Assembly: GCF_023065955.2 (NCBI RefSeq)
Contig: NW_026623056.1
Coordinates: forward strand, 88,473,256-88,537,255
From: Ursus arctos
Taxonomy: Eukaryota; Chordata; Mammalia; Carnivora; Ursidae
Direction of reading: 5' to 3'
DNA: 64,000 nucleotides
Within the stretch, counting starts at the first letter, position 1; every line of letters begins with the position of its first letter. Made by a program: the position numbers and the translations under genes. The notes below the pieces were generated by a model, which saw only the letters and a list, made by a program, of their open reading frames with translations, did no database searches and was not told where the DNA came from. Shown here piece after piece: positions 33,745 to 45,565 of this stretch.

Positions 33745-35034
33745 AGCCCTTCAAGCGCAGGCCGGGTGAACCCTCAGAGCTGGACTCCTACGAGCCCGAA
33801 GCCGCCGGGAGAGGAAAGACGAACGTCTGTCTGATGTGCATCCCTCGTGCTTCTACGGGACAGACGTCACCAGAAAACCAGCCCAGAGCCATTTAGCCCC
33901 TCCTCTTGGCTACTGATTTAAAAGTAAGCTCCTAGGGAGCATCCTGGGCTGGCAGGAGCCCATCATGGACTGAACCCCTGACCCCGGGCGCAACATTGGC
34001 CTCCGGGAGTGACCCCGCGGCTGCGGGGTGGAGACCTCCGCAGTGGGGTGCTCTGCTGACTGAGCGAGAGTGACGGGCAGGAAGGCAGGCTGGAATGCAG
34101 ACCTCTGTCTTACTCTTCCAGAAGTTTCTTTGTCAGGGGCGTGCTCCCAGGAGGGGTGGAGACTCTGTTCCATGGCTTCTACTTCTGCGCAGCCCCCACT
34201 GTCGCTGGTGAGGGCGCTAAGTCATACCCACCTGGCAACGGTGCTTGTGGACCTGCCAATCCACGCACGACATCATCCAGCACTTGGCGTAGCAGCGCTT
34301 CACATGCAGTGACGGGGGAGGGACAGGGACATTTCTGATGGGACTCCAGCCCTCCACGACCATGTGAACCATAATCCCAGCCCGTGGGAAACCATCAGAC
34401 CATAACTGAGAGTTGCAGGCGCCGAGTGTGGCTGACGACCAGAATCAACTGTTACGGATCTCTCACACTGCTTCGATACCAGAGGGGGCAGCATTCTCTG
34501 TCCTTCCTTCATGTCTGTGACCCTGAATCCACCAGCACCCTGTGCAGCACAGGGTGGGGGCTCTTTCCTATCTGGGGCATGTCAGGGTTCCTGGTGTTTG
34601 CTCTACATGGTCAGGCTTGGGTTCACTAGAAAGACCTTGGTCCTGTGTCGTTGTTTGCCTGGATGGTCCTGGGACAAGTAACACAGAGTCACATTCACCT
34701 TTGAGTGAAGGAGAAGGCTCTTGATTGTCCCCAGTGCCTAAAGCAGTGTCAGCCTGGGCCAGTGGTTCCCTCATTGGGCGTCTTAAGACATGTCCCCATC
34801 AGAGATCAGGCTGGGGGGTCAGGTGAACCCCCAGTTAGTCCCCTCAGCTTTGGAGAAAGGGCACAGGAAGGGGATGGGGAGGTGATGATATGAGGAGGGC
34901 ATAGGGAGGGGAGAGAATGGGTTACTGTGGAGGATTTTAGCACAGATGCACAAATACATTCTGAAATTGCTTTTTCTGATGGCAAAGCCTAAAAGGTGTT
35001 ATAGTTTGAATTTAGTTAAAACTTCACCCTGCAA
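33745..35034. other. Unique intergenic segment
   Basis: No gene or named repeat is recognised. Confidence 0.5.
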
Positions 35035-36840
35035 AAGAGAAATTAAGAAACAGTCCCATTTACAATTGCACGAAAAAGAATAAAATACCTCAGAATAAAC
35101 TTAACCAAGGAGATGAAAGACTTGTACTCCAAAAACAATAGAACACTGATGAGAGAAATTGAAGAGAACACAAACAAATATATTTCATGCTCGGGGATCG
35201 GGAGAAAAAATATTATTAAAATGTCCATACTGCCCAAAGCAATCTATAGATTTAATGCAATCCTTGTCAAAATATCAACAGCATTTTTCACAAAACTAGA
35301 ACAAATAATCCTAAAAATGTATATGGAACTACAAAAACAAAAACAAACTAACAAAAAACCAAATAGCCAAAGCAGTCTTAAAGAAGAACAAAGCTGGAGG
35401 TATCACAATCCCAGATTTCAAGATATACTATAAAGCAATAGTAATCAAAACAGCATGGTACTGGTACAAAAACAGACACATAGATCAATGGAACAGAATA
35501 GAAAGCCCAGAAGTAAACCCACATTTATATGGTCAGTTAATCTTCAATAAAACAGGCAAGAATATCCAGTGGGAAAAAGACAGTCTCTTCAACAAATAGT
35601 GTTGGAAAAATTGGACAGCAATGTGCAAAAAAGATGAAACTGGACCACTTTCTTACACAATACACAAACTCAAAATGTTTTTAAAGACCTAAAAAGAGAG
35701 ACCTGAAACCGTAAGAATCCTAGAGGAGGGCACAGGCAGTAATGTCGCTGACTCGGGTGCAGCAACAATTCTAGATGTGTCCCTGAGGCAAGAGAAACAA
35801 AAGCAAAAATAAGCTATCGGGACTACATCAAAATAAAAAGCTTCTGCACAGCAAAGGAAACAACCAACAAAACTAAAAGACAATCTACTGAATGAGAGAA
35901 GATATTTGTGAATGACCTAGCCAACAAAGGGTTAGTATCCAAAATATATAAAGAACATTTACAACTCAAAAAATACCCCCAAAAAACAAATAATCCAATT
36001 AAAAATGGGCAGAAGACATGATCTGACATTTCTCCAAAGAGGACTTCCAGATGCCAACAGACACATGAAACGCTGCTCCACGTCCCTCGGCATCGGGGAC
36101 GCAGATCCAAACCACACCGAGCTACCCCCTTACCCGTCAGAATGGCTAAACTGAACAAGACAAGAAACAACAATGTTGGTGAGGATGTGGAGAGATAGGA
36201 ACCTTGTGCACCGTTGGGGGGATGCAAACTGGTGCAGCCACCGTGGAAAACAGTATGGAGGCTCCTCAAGAAATTAAAAATAGAATTACCATATGATCCA
36301 GTAATGCCACTACTAGGCAATTACGCAATGAATATGAAAAAACTAATTTGAAAAGATACATGCATCTCTATGTTTACTGCAGCATTATTTACAAGAGCTA
36401 AATTATGGACGAATGGGTAAAGAAGATGTGGTATGTATGTATGTCCCCCCCACCACACACATGAATGGAATATCATTCAGCCATAAAAAGAGTGACGTCT
36501 TGCCATTTGCAACAACATGGATGGATCTAGAAGGTATAATGCTATGTGATATAAGAGGGTCCGAAAAAGACAAATATGATTTCATTTATATGGAGAATTG
36601 AAGAAACAAAACAAACAAAGAGAAAAAGAGACAAACAAAAAACCAGACTCTTAACTCTAGAGAACAAACAGGGTTCTCAGAGGGGAGGGGGGCGGGGGGA
36701 AGGGGGAAATAGAGGATGGGGATTAGGGAGGGCACTTGTCGTGATGAGCACTGGGTGTTGTGCGGGTGTCGAATCACTGTGTTGTACACCTGAAATTAAT
36801 ACAGCGCTGTGGGTTCACTAACTGGAATTAAAAAGAAAAA
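35035..36840 (+). mobile_element. LINE-1, 5'-truncated, sense
   Basis: The segment runs from late ORF2 (agtcccatttacaattgcac, atgtccatactgcccaaagc, acatagatcaatggaacaga) through the ORF2 end (caacaatgttggtgaggatg, gccataaaaagagtgacgtc) and 3'UTR (gatgagcactgggtgttg) to an A-rich end at about 36,840. Many stops interrupt the frame. It is fairly well preserved. Confidence 0.93.
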
Positions 36841-36889
36841 AACAACTGCTGGCATAAGGTTCAAAGCCAAATGGATTCCCAGTATTTTT

Positions 36890-37990
36890 TCTTTACTATT
36901 TTTACTCTGTACTGAGATATACATCATTTCTACTGCAGGTGCTCAGATCTTAGGGGCACTTAACTATTCAGTGACGTTTTACATACGTCTACAGCCGTGT
37001 AAGCATCTCCCCGAGCAAGATGCAGAACATTCCCAGGCCCGGAAGGACCCTCCTCAATAACTAATCCCCCCACCCTAGAGGCAACCGCTGCTCTGACCTT
37101 TGGCACCACGTGTCACTAAACTTAAAATTCGGAGATGGGATCATACACGCTGCATTCTAGGACCTGCTTTCTTGTGCTCAATACTGTGTCTGTGCCATGT
37201 CCTTGTGTAAAGTAATAGTTCGGGGTTTTGTTGTTGCATACGGTCCCGTTACGTGACTACGTCACAATAATTTCTTCTGCAGGTGGTGACCATGTGCGTT
37301 GTTTTGTGCTCGGGGCTGTTAGAAACAAAAGCGCGATGACCATTGGCGTGCATGTGTCCTGGTGGCCGGAGCCCTCGCTTACCCTGAGTACACGCCCAGG
37401 GACGCTGGCCACAGACATCTGCGTGCTCAGCTGTACTAGACACGGCCACGCAGTGTCCGAACGTTGTGCCACTTCACCCGTAGACGTACGGAGCTGCGGC
37501 CGTCCCCCTTCATGGTCACACTTGGTGCCAATCTTTTTTATTTTAGCCATTCTGATGGGTGTGTAAGGGTATCTTACTATAGGCTTCATTTGCATTTTCC
37601 TGGTGGCTAATAATGTTGGGCACCTTTATGCTTATTGGCCTGTTGCTTTCCTCCGTTACAGGGGTCTGCTTGTTTTTCTGTCGGGGTCTGATAGTAAACA
37701 TCTTTGGCTTACAGGTCAGATGGTTTCCACTCCAGCCACCCAGCCCTGCTCTTGTAGGGGAAAGCAGCTGCTGACGATGTATGAATGAACGGGCATGGCT
37801 GTGTTCCAATAAAACTTTATTTATAAAACAGCCTGAGGGGTCGGATTTGGCCTCTGGGGCCTTCATTTCCCGACCCCTGCTCTAGGGTAAAGCATCTGCT
37901 CAGGACGTCTGCCTATGGCTAAATGGGTTTGTTGGAATTCTCTTATTGATCTGTACATGTTATGTGTAAGTTCTGTATCCCAGTCTTGTG
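36890..37990 (-). mobile_element. Old LINE-1 fragment, minus strand, split by a hAT element
   Basis: The plus strand reads as reverse L1M 3' region: tctgacctttggcaccacg, tcctggtggctaataatg and gggcacctttatgcttattg. The text appears to resume after the 37,659-37,879 insertion (ctgcctatggctaaatgggt). Confidence 0.65.
37659..37879 (+). mobile_element. hAT-Charlie MITE, MER58-like
   Basis: The 221-bp element has perfect 8-bp terminal inverted repeats CAGGGGTC/GACCCCTG. Inside it are tctgatagtaaacatctttggc and ctgtgttccaataaaacttt, the landmarks of a common mammalian hAT non-autonomous element (MER58 from memory). The 8-bp target duplication is not visible, consistent with age. Confidence 0.8.
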
Positions 37991-39799
37991 CTACTGATCA
38001 TTTATCATGTTCTGGAAATGAGAAGAAATCATGGTATTACATCTGACCATTTCTATAGCTTTGTCCTTGATGTTTCCACCACGAGGGCCCTAAGGGAGGA
38101 GATGACAGTCGTCGCAGGGAGGCTTCCTCCTGACACGGGGACCCAGGAGAACTGTCCACTGCTGTGTCATCCGAGTGGCAGATGGTGCCGCACAGCAGCC
38201 CAGAGCCCTGTGTCCTCTGTGCCCCTTACTGCAGATCGCCATGCCGTGATGGCTACAGTAAAAATGGCTCTGCCTTGTTAACAAGCACACATTTCCCAAA
38301 AGGAACAGAAACTTAGTATGGATAATATATGTATATGCCCCAGGACTTTTCTCATCTGAAGAAAATTTTCTAGTCCTTCAGATTGAAGATAGTCAAAGTG
38401 GGGGAGCTGGTAGGCACCCCCCCTTTACATTATTTGCCAAAAGCATCAACTGAAAGAGGGCTGGAGGGGAAATGGGCCCCCATTCGAAGACTGGGCTGGA
38501 AGGGCTGCTCCTGGAAATCTGGTCAGGTTCTGCCCACCAAGACAAGACCTTGAGGTTGGGGGCGGGGGATGGCATTGGTCAGAGGACTCATCACTCAGGC
38601 CCCAACAAGCCAGCTGCACAGCTGGGATGAGAGCCCAGATTTCCCAAGTCCAAAGTCTTCCTCACATCTCCCCTTTATCTAAGTAACTTTGACTTTGCCA
38701 GATGAACCATGATGTGAGCTGCATAAACACTGCCATGTATTGTGTCTTTCTCTCCACCATACCTGCGTCAGTAAGAGCATCGAACGACCGAGGAGCCCCA
38801 TTTGCAGAACAAACAGATCATAAGGAAACTAGTAAGTGATTTGATTGCATCTTGCAGAGACGTTTTGGTCCTCGTCCCACCCATCCCTCCCTCTCAGTGT
38901 CTCCTCAAGACAGACAGGGTGGCTCGATGCCCAGCGTCAGTCAGGACCCGGGGCCAAGAGGAGACTCACGGTATCAGGCCTCTTTCCCTTGTAAGTTACT
39001 AATGCCATGGAGGTACCACAGTCTGTGTCCTTCACAGATGCTCTAATCACAAAGAGATATATCAAAATACGGGAGCTGCTCTCATCCAACCTGGCCTTGA
39101 ATGGCCAACTACTCTTACCTTCAGTTTTACCTGATTCCAAATATACAGCTCCTTAGGAACAGAGGAAAGCTGTTCCCAGTCCCTCAATGTGGGATTTATC
39201 AGTCATGTATTGTTTATTCTTGCACAATTAGGGACATCATTTCTGGAAAAGGACTTTCAGGACTGAATAAATCTCTGTCATTTTCCTAGCAGCAATTCTT
39301 CTTTGGGCATGCCCTCCTTTCGTACCAAACTGGGGTTACGGGAAGTTTGGGTAAACAAAACTTTTATGAGTAATTAGCATTCAATTAGGCCAAGGTTTCA
39401 TGTCTGTGGGAGTCAAGGCCTCCTTCTCCAACCTCTGGGAAGAATTAAGTAGGTCAGACCTCTGTGTAGAAGCAAGGCCCATGCTGACTGCCCGCCCATT
39501 TTACTAGCTGCTGTTAGCGGCTGGACGTCTACAGAAAGCTACTCAGTATTTTTGTTGGTCCTGGCTGCCGATGGAAAGTCAAGACTGGCCCTCAGTGACC
39601 TAGGTCCTTTCTCTCTTTGTCTGTCTTGTAGGAGGTTCCAGGATCACCAAAGAGCTTCATCCTGACCCAGAGAGAAGGTCACAACACTGCTCTCTGGGTG
39701 AAAGGTCATGACGTTGTCCTTCCCATCATCAGCCTCTTTCAAATGATGAAGCTGGAGTGAGAGCCTCTCTACTGACAAGAATTTGTGCTTGGTTTTTCT
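37991..39799. other. Unique intergenic segment
   Basis: No gene or named repeat is recognised. Short open frames only. Confidence 0.5.
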
Positions 39800-39825
39800 T
39801 TCCTTTCTATTATGAAAATGTTCAA

Positions 39826-40012
39826 GGGGCACTTGGGTGGCTCAATCAGTTAAGCATCTGTCTTCAGCTCAGGTAATGATCTTGGGGTCCTGGGACCCCC
39901 TGTTGGGCTCCCTGCTCAGCGGGGAGTCTGCTTCTCCCTCTGCCCCTCCCTTCCGTTCATGTTCTCTCTCACTTTCTCAAATAAATAAAATCTTAAAAAG
40001 AAAAAAAAAAGG
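39826..40012 (+). mobile_element. SINEC in LINE-1
   Basis: Starts ggggcacttgggtggctcaa, has tcttggggtcctgggaccc, and ends in aataaataaaatcttaaaaa. Imperfect duplication aaaatgttcaa (39,815-39,825) and aaaagttcaa (40,014-40,023). Confidence 0.9.
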
Positions 40013-41699
40013 AAAAAGTTCAAATATACAGAAAAGGTAAAAGAAGAGCACAATGAACATTTGTATACCCTGCCCTTAGATTCACCAATTGTCCAAATTT
40101 TGCTGCACCATTTGAAAGTGAGTTACACCTTAAATATTTCTGCATGTATCTCCTAAGAATGAGTACATTCTTTAATACAACCTAAGTAATATTATCACAA
40201 AGAATTTATCTATTTAAGTTACTGAAGTAATTGGAGTAAAATTGCTCACAATGATTCCTTCTTATCCTTTTAAAGTCTATAGGATCCGTAGTGATGCTTC
40301 TATTTCATTCCTGTTGTGGTAAGTTGTGCCTTCTCTCTTTTTCTCTTAATACATCTAGAGGTTTGTCAATTTCATTGAATTTGTTTTCCAAAGAACCATC
40401 TGTGGGTTTCATGCATGCTATTATTTTTTTTTTCTGTTTTGTATTTCATTGATTTTTACTTTTATACTTATTTCCTTCCTATTCTTGAGTTCAATTTGCT
40501 TTTTTTTCTAGAATTTTAAGGTGGAATTTTAGATCATTTTTAAGCTGCACCCCACAAATTTTGATATGTTATGTTTTTATTCTTATTTAGTTCAAAATAT
40601 TCTTAATCCCCGTTTTGATTTCTTCTTTGACCCATGGGTTATTTAGAAGTACGTTGTTTAATTTCCAAATATTTAGAGATTTTCCCAACATTCTTCTGTT
40701 GTTGACTTCTTACTAAATTCTTTCATTAGGCAAAACATAAACTTTGTATGATTTCGATCCTTTTATATTTATTAATGCTTATTTTATGACTCAACACATC
40801 ATCTATCTTTGTGTACATTCTACATGCACTTGAAAAGAATGGATATTCCGCTGGTGCTGGGTAGACATGTTTATGTTACTTAGGTCAAGTTGTTGAATAA
40901 ACTTATCCTTATCAAGTTTCTGTTTACTTGTTCTGTAAATTACTAAGAAAGGAGTGCTAAAATTTCCAACTACAATTATTAATTTGCCTAGTCTTTCAGG
41001 GCTGTCAGTTCTTGCTTTATTAATGGTACATGTACACATTTAGCATTGTCATGTTTTGGGGGTGAATTCTTTATCTCTGTTAATAATTTTTCTGAAATCT
41101 ATTTTCTTTCTTGTTAATAAAGCCACTTTTGTTTTATTTTAATTACTGTTTGCATGATATATCTGCTTCCATCCTTTTACTTTTACATATCTTTGTCATT
41201 ACCTTTAAAGTAGATTTTTTTGTAGATCACACATATTTTGCTTTCTTGTATATCTTAAAAGCTCTGTCTTTAATTGGAACATAGACCATTACATTTGTTA
41301 TAATTATCAATATGATTGAATTTAAATCTGTCACCTTGCTACTGTTTTCTATTTGTCCCATCCTTTTCTTATTTTTTTCTTCTTTTTCTACTTTTTTTTG
41401 GATTAGAGGTATATTTTTTACTATTTTATTTATATATACTATTGGTTGATAAGCTATACTTTGTGATTTATTATTTTTGAAGTGATTACTCTAAGATTTA
41501 CAATATTCAATTTTAATTTATCACAGTCTAAATAGGAATAATATTATGCCACTTGATATATAATATACAGATCTTAGAACATTATACTTCTATTTTCTAT
41601 CTACTATTTGTGCTATTTTGTTCTTGTCACATTTTATTTCTCCTATAATATTAAACCCACAATACACCTTTATATTTTGCCCTAAATATTCAATTATCA

Positions 41700-41876
41700 G
41701 GGCACCTGGGTGGCTCAGTCAGTTGAACATCTGACTCTTGATTTCAGCTCAGGCTGTGATCTCAGGGTTGTGGGATTGAGCCCCGTGTCAGATTCTACAC
41801 TGGGCATGGAGCCTGCTTGGGATTCTCTCTCTCCTTCTCCCTCTGCCCTTCCCCTGCTCATGCTCTCTCTCTCAAA

Positions 41877-41915
<39 letters not shown>

Positions 41916-41931
41916 CATCTTCTAAAAAATA
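41700..41931 (+). mobile_element. SINEC with long (AATA)n tail in LINE-1
   Basis: Starts gggcacctgggtggctcagt and ends with an (AATA)n tail at about 41,875-41,915. The near-perfect duplication tattcaattatc/tattcaattacc flanks it (41,687-41,698 and 41,932-41,943). Confidence 0.92.
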
Positions 41932-42126
41932 AGTATTCAATTACCTTTTGAAGGAATTTTTTAAATTTTTTAAATAAAAAAATATTTACCATATATTTGC
42001 CAATTTTTGCACTCTCCATTTCTTTGAAGCAAATTCTTGCAGCTTGTCTTTGTCTGAAAAAGATTTTATTTTACTTACATTTTTAGGGATTATTTTCCCT
42101 GAATACAGAATTAAGATTGCCAGAAC

Positions 42127-42172
42127 TTATCTATCTATCTATCTACCATCTATCTGCTATCAGTCTATCTAG
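42127..42172 (+). repeat. (TATC)n microsatellite
   Basis: Interrupted tatctatctatc units inside the old LINE-1. Confidence 0.85.
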
Positions 42173-44064
42173 GTCCCTTTAATATATCATTACTTTGTCA
42201 TCTTCCGGCCTACATAGTTTCTGACAAGAAGTCCACAATCATTCTTACCCTTGTTCTTTTGTTCATATGCCCACTCTTGCTCTGCTTTTAAGAATTCTTC
42301 TACCACTGTTTTTCAGCTACTTTATTATGATGTTTCATGGTGCAGTGTGTGTATGTTTACCCTACTTTGGATTTGTTGAGCTCGTCTGGCTATGTAATTT
42401 TCATCAAATTTGGACACATTATTTCTTCACAGAATTTTCTGGTTTTTTTTTTTTTTCTCTTTTAGGGATTTCAATTACCATGATGTTAGAGAACTTGATT
42501 TTTTCCATAGCTCACCGAAGCTCACTTTGGTTGTTGTTGGGTTTTGTTTTTTTGTTGTTGTTGTTTGTGTGTTTGTTCTCTTCTCTCTATGCTTCATTTT
42601 CGATAAATTCTGTTGTTATATCTACAGGTTCATTGACTTATTCTTCCGCAGTATCTAATATACTATTATTCCTTCCACCAATTTTTTAAAAAAATATCAG
42701 CTATAATATTCTTCATCTCTTTAATTTCCATTTATTCTTTTAAATGGATCCCGTCTCTCTCCTTACCATGTTTATGTTTTCCTTTGAATATTAAAATATA
42801 GTTATAATTTTTGGTGTAATTTCCTTGTCTACTAATTCCATCATCTCTGTCATTTCTGATTTGCTTCTAAGGACCGATATCTCTCCCTGTTATTGGACAT
42901 TAGGAGGGCTTTTTCTAACCTTTTCAGGATACTGTAAATGCTATCGTTTACGTCTGAATCTTGTTCTCTTGTACAGAGTGGTGCAACTTTGTTTTGGAAG
43001 GCAGCTAAGTTACTTGAAGACCAGACTGATCCCTGTGAGACCTGGTTCTAAGTTTGCTAGGAGGCAAGTCTAGAAAAACCTCACTCCATCAAAAGTTCAG
43101 TCCTAACAATGTGGCGTGACAGCTCTGAAGTCTTCAGTTAATGGGCCAGCTTGTCACCGAGGCCTCTCTACACTGTCAGAATTTCAATATTCCCCTTCCT
43201 TCCCTGGGTGACTGGTATTCAGTCAGCTTACCACACCCCACTCATTTCTTTCTGATCTCTGTTGAGATTTATTATACCCAGGAGCAGCTGAGCACTCAGC
43301 AAACACTCAAGAAGATTGTATACAGATGTCTGTAGCCCTTCTTCTGGGAAGGTCCATCCTCTCTGGAACTCTGCCCTGTGACTTCATGTGGCCCCAGCCT
43401 CCCTAAACTCTGACCTCTCTCTCTTCAGCTCATGAGGCCACTGGGCTCTGTTTCAGTTGCCTCTTCAGTGTCAAGAGCTTGAAAAATGCCTGCAGGCAGA
43501 ATGCTGGGCCATCAGAAGACTTATCTCTTTAGTTTTTCTATTATTAGGGATCGCACTACTGTGCTATTTATTGTCCAACGTCTGGAAACAGTTGTCTAAT
43601 CTATTTTGTCCAGTTTTCAAATTGTTTACAGTGAAAGGGGAAGTCTGGGCCTGTTTTTCCTCATGGCCAGAGGTGGAAGTCCTTATTTTTTAACTTCCTT
43701 TATTTCAATCATTATTTCCCCCTTATCATTTACGTATTTATATATATTGGTGTTTCTCCCCTTTTCTTCTTAAATAGAGTTGTCTACTTTGTTGTGGTTT
43801 TTTTTCCATGAACTAGATTTTAATTTATTATGTTTGCAGTTTTTTAAATTTGTAACTCATTAATTGTTGCTTTTATCTTTACTATTCCTTTCTTCTGCTT
43901 TCTTTTGGTTTGCTTTTCTAAAACTTTTTAATTTGGACTTTCAATTTATTTTCTTTTTCTAATTTTTTTTTACTGAAGCTAAGACTATACTTCATGCAAT
44001 GAGCATATCATGAATAAATTTGTGCTAAGTAGACAATGCTTTTTGTGAAATTCAGAAAAAGTAA

Positions 44065-45565
44065 TGTCATGCATTTCTTTTTAAATAATAGCTTTATTGA
44101 GATATAATTAACATACCACAAAATTCACCTTTTTAAAGTGGTTTCTTTGGTTTTTAGTATATTCGTAGATTTGTGCAACCATAAACATTATCTCATTCTG
44201 AAGCATTTTCCCCACCCCAAAAGGAAACCCTGTACCAGTAGCAGTGTCTTCCCTTCTCCCTCCGCCAAGTGCCTGGTGACCACTAATCTGTTTTCTGTCC
44301 TCAGTGAATTTGTCTATTATGGACATTGAACATGAATGTTATCATACAATATGTGGTATTTTGTGGCTGACTCCTTCCACATATCATTATGTTTTCAAGA
44401 TTCATCCATATTCAGTGTGTATCAGTACTTCATTTCTTTTTATTACTGAATAATATTTCAAGGAAGGGTAGACCACCTCTGTTTATCCATTCATCAGTTG
44501 ATGGATATTTGGGTTTTTCTACTCTGTAGCTGTTATAGATAATGTTTCTATGAACGGTTGTGTGTGGATTTTTGTGTGGATATATATTTTCAATGTTCGT
44601 GGAGTGAAATAGCTGGGTCATATGGTAACTTTATGTTTCAATTTTGAAGAACTGCCAAAGTGTTTTCCAAAACCACTGCACTATTTTAAAAATACCACCA
44701 ACTATGAAAGAGGTCTCTAGTTTTTCCACATCCTTGCCAAAACTTGTCATTTCCTATCTTTTTTAAAATTTCAGTCTTCCTAGTGGGTAAGAAGTGTATC
44801 AAATTGTAGTTCTGGGGCGCCCGGGTGGCACAGCGGTTAAGCCTCTGCCTTCGGCCCAGGGCGTGATCCCGGCGTTCTGGGATCGAGTCCCACATCGGGC
44901 TCCTCCGCTGGGAGCCTGCTTCTTCCTCTCCCACTCCCCCTGCTTGTGTTCCCTCTCTCGCTGGCTGTCTCTATCTCTGTCAAATAAATAAATAAAATCT
45001 TTAAAAAAAAAATTGTAGTTCTGATTTGGATTTCTTGAACAAGTAATGTTGAGCATCTTTTCACGTGCTTATTGACCATTTGTATATTTTCTTTTCATTA
45101 AAGTCTATTTAAATGTTCTGTCCATTTTCTCATTGGGTCATTTGTCTTTCTGTTGTTGAGCTGCTAGTGTCTTATATATACTCTGGACACAAGTCCATCA
45201 TCATATATGTGATTTGCAAAAATTTTCTCTAATTCTGTGGGTTGTCTTTTCACTTTGTTGATGAGATGTCCTTTGAAGCATAGAAGTTTTTTATTTTGAT
45301 GAATCCTAATTTATATGTTTATTTTTTTTTGTCACTTGTGTCCTTGGTATTGAATCTTAAAAACTATTGCCTAATCCAAGTTCATTCCTGTGTTTTCTTT
45401 AAAGAGTTTTATAGTGTCAGCTCTTACGTCTAGGTCTATGATTGATTTTGAGCTAATTTCTGTGTGTGGTGTGAGATAGGCCTCTACCTTTATTCTTTCG
45501 CATGTGGAAACCCATGGAAAACCATGCTGGCTGCTCCAGCATCATCTGTTGAAAAGTCATGCATC
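44065..45565 (-). mobile_element. Old LINE-1 3' half, minus strand, with nested SINE
   Basis: The plus strand reads as reverse L1M: tagctttattgagatataat, gcaaccataaacattatctc, ctgggtcatatggtaacttt and ttctgtgggttgtcttttca. It is split by the SINE at 44,815-45,009. Confidence 0.88.
44815..45009 (+). mobile_element. Young arctoid-type SINEC with perfect target duplication
   Basis: Head gggcgcccgggtggcacagc, body gcgtgatcccggcgttctgg and ccctctctcgctggctgtct, tail aataaataaaatcttt. The perfect 14-bp duplication aaattgtagttctg lies at 44,801-44,814 and 45,010-45,023. CpGs in the head and body are preserved, arguing for a recent insertion. Confidence 0.96.

Larger units (their letters stand above)
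39800..43990 (-). mobile_element. Long old LINE-1 (L1M/HAL1 type), minus strand, with two nested SINEs
   Basis: AT-rich sequence whose plus strand reads as reverse L1 from the 3'UTR (aaatatacagaaaaggtaaa) through ORF2 text (accccacaaattttgatatg, gacccatgggttatttagaa, tgcacttgaaaagaatgg) to 5' parts (cttcattttcgataaattct, gcaactttgttttggaaggc, ctattttgtccagttttcaa). The last part, 43,700-43,990, may be a second L1 piece. SINEs at 39,826-40,012 and 41,700-41,931 interrupt it. All frames are broken. Confidence 0.75.
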
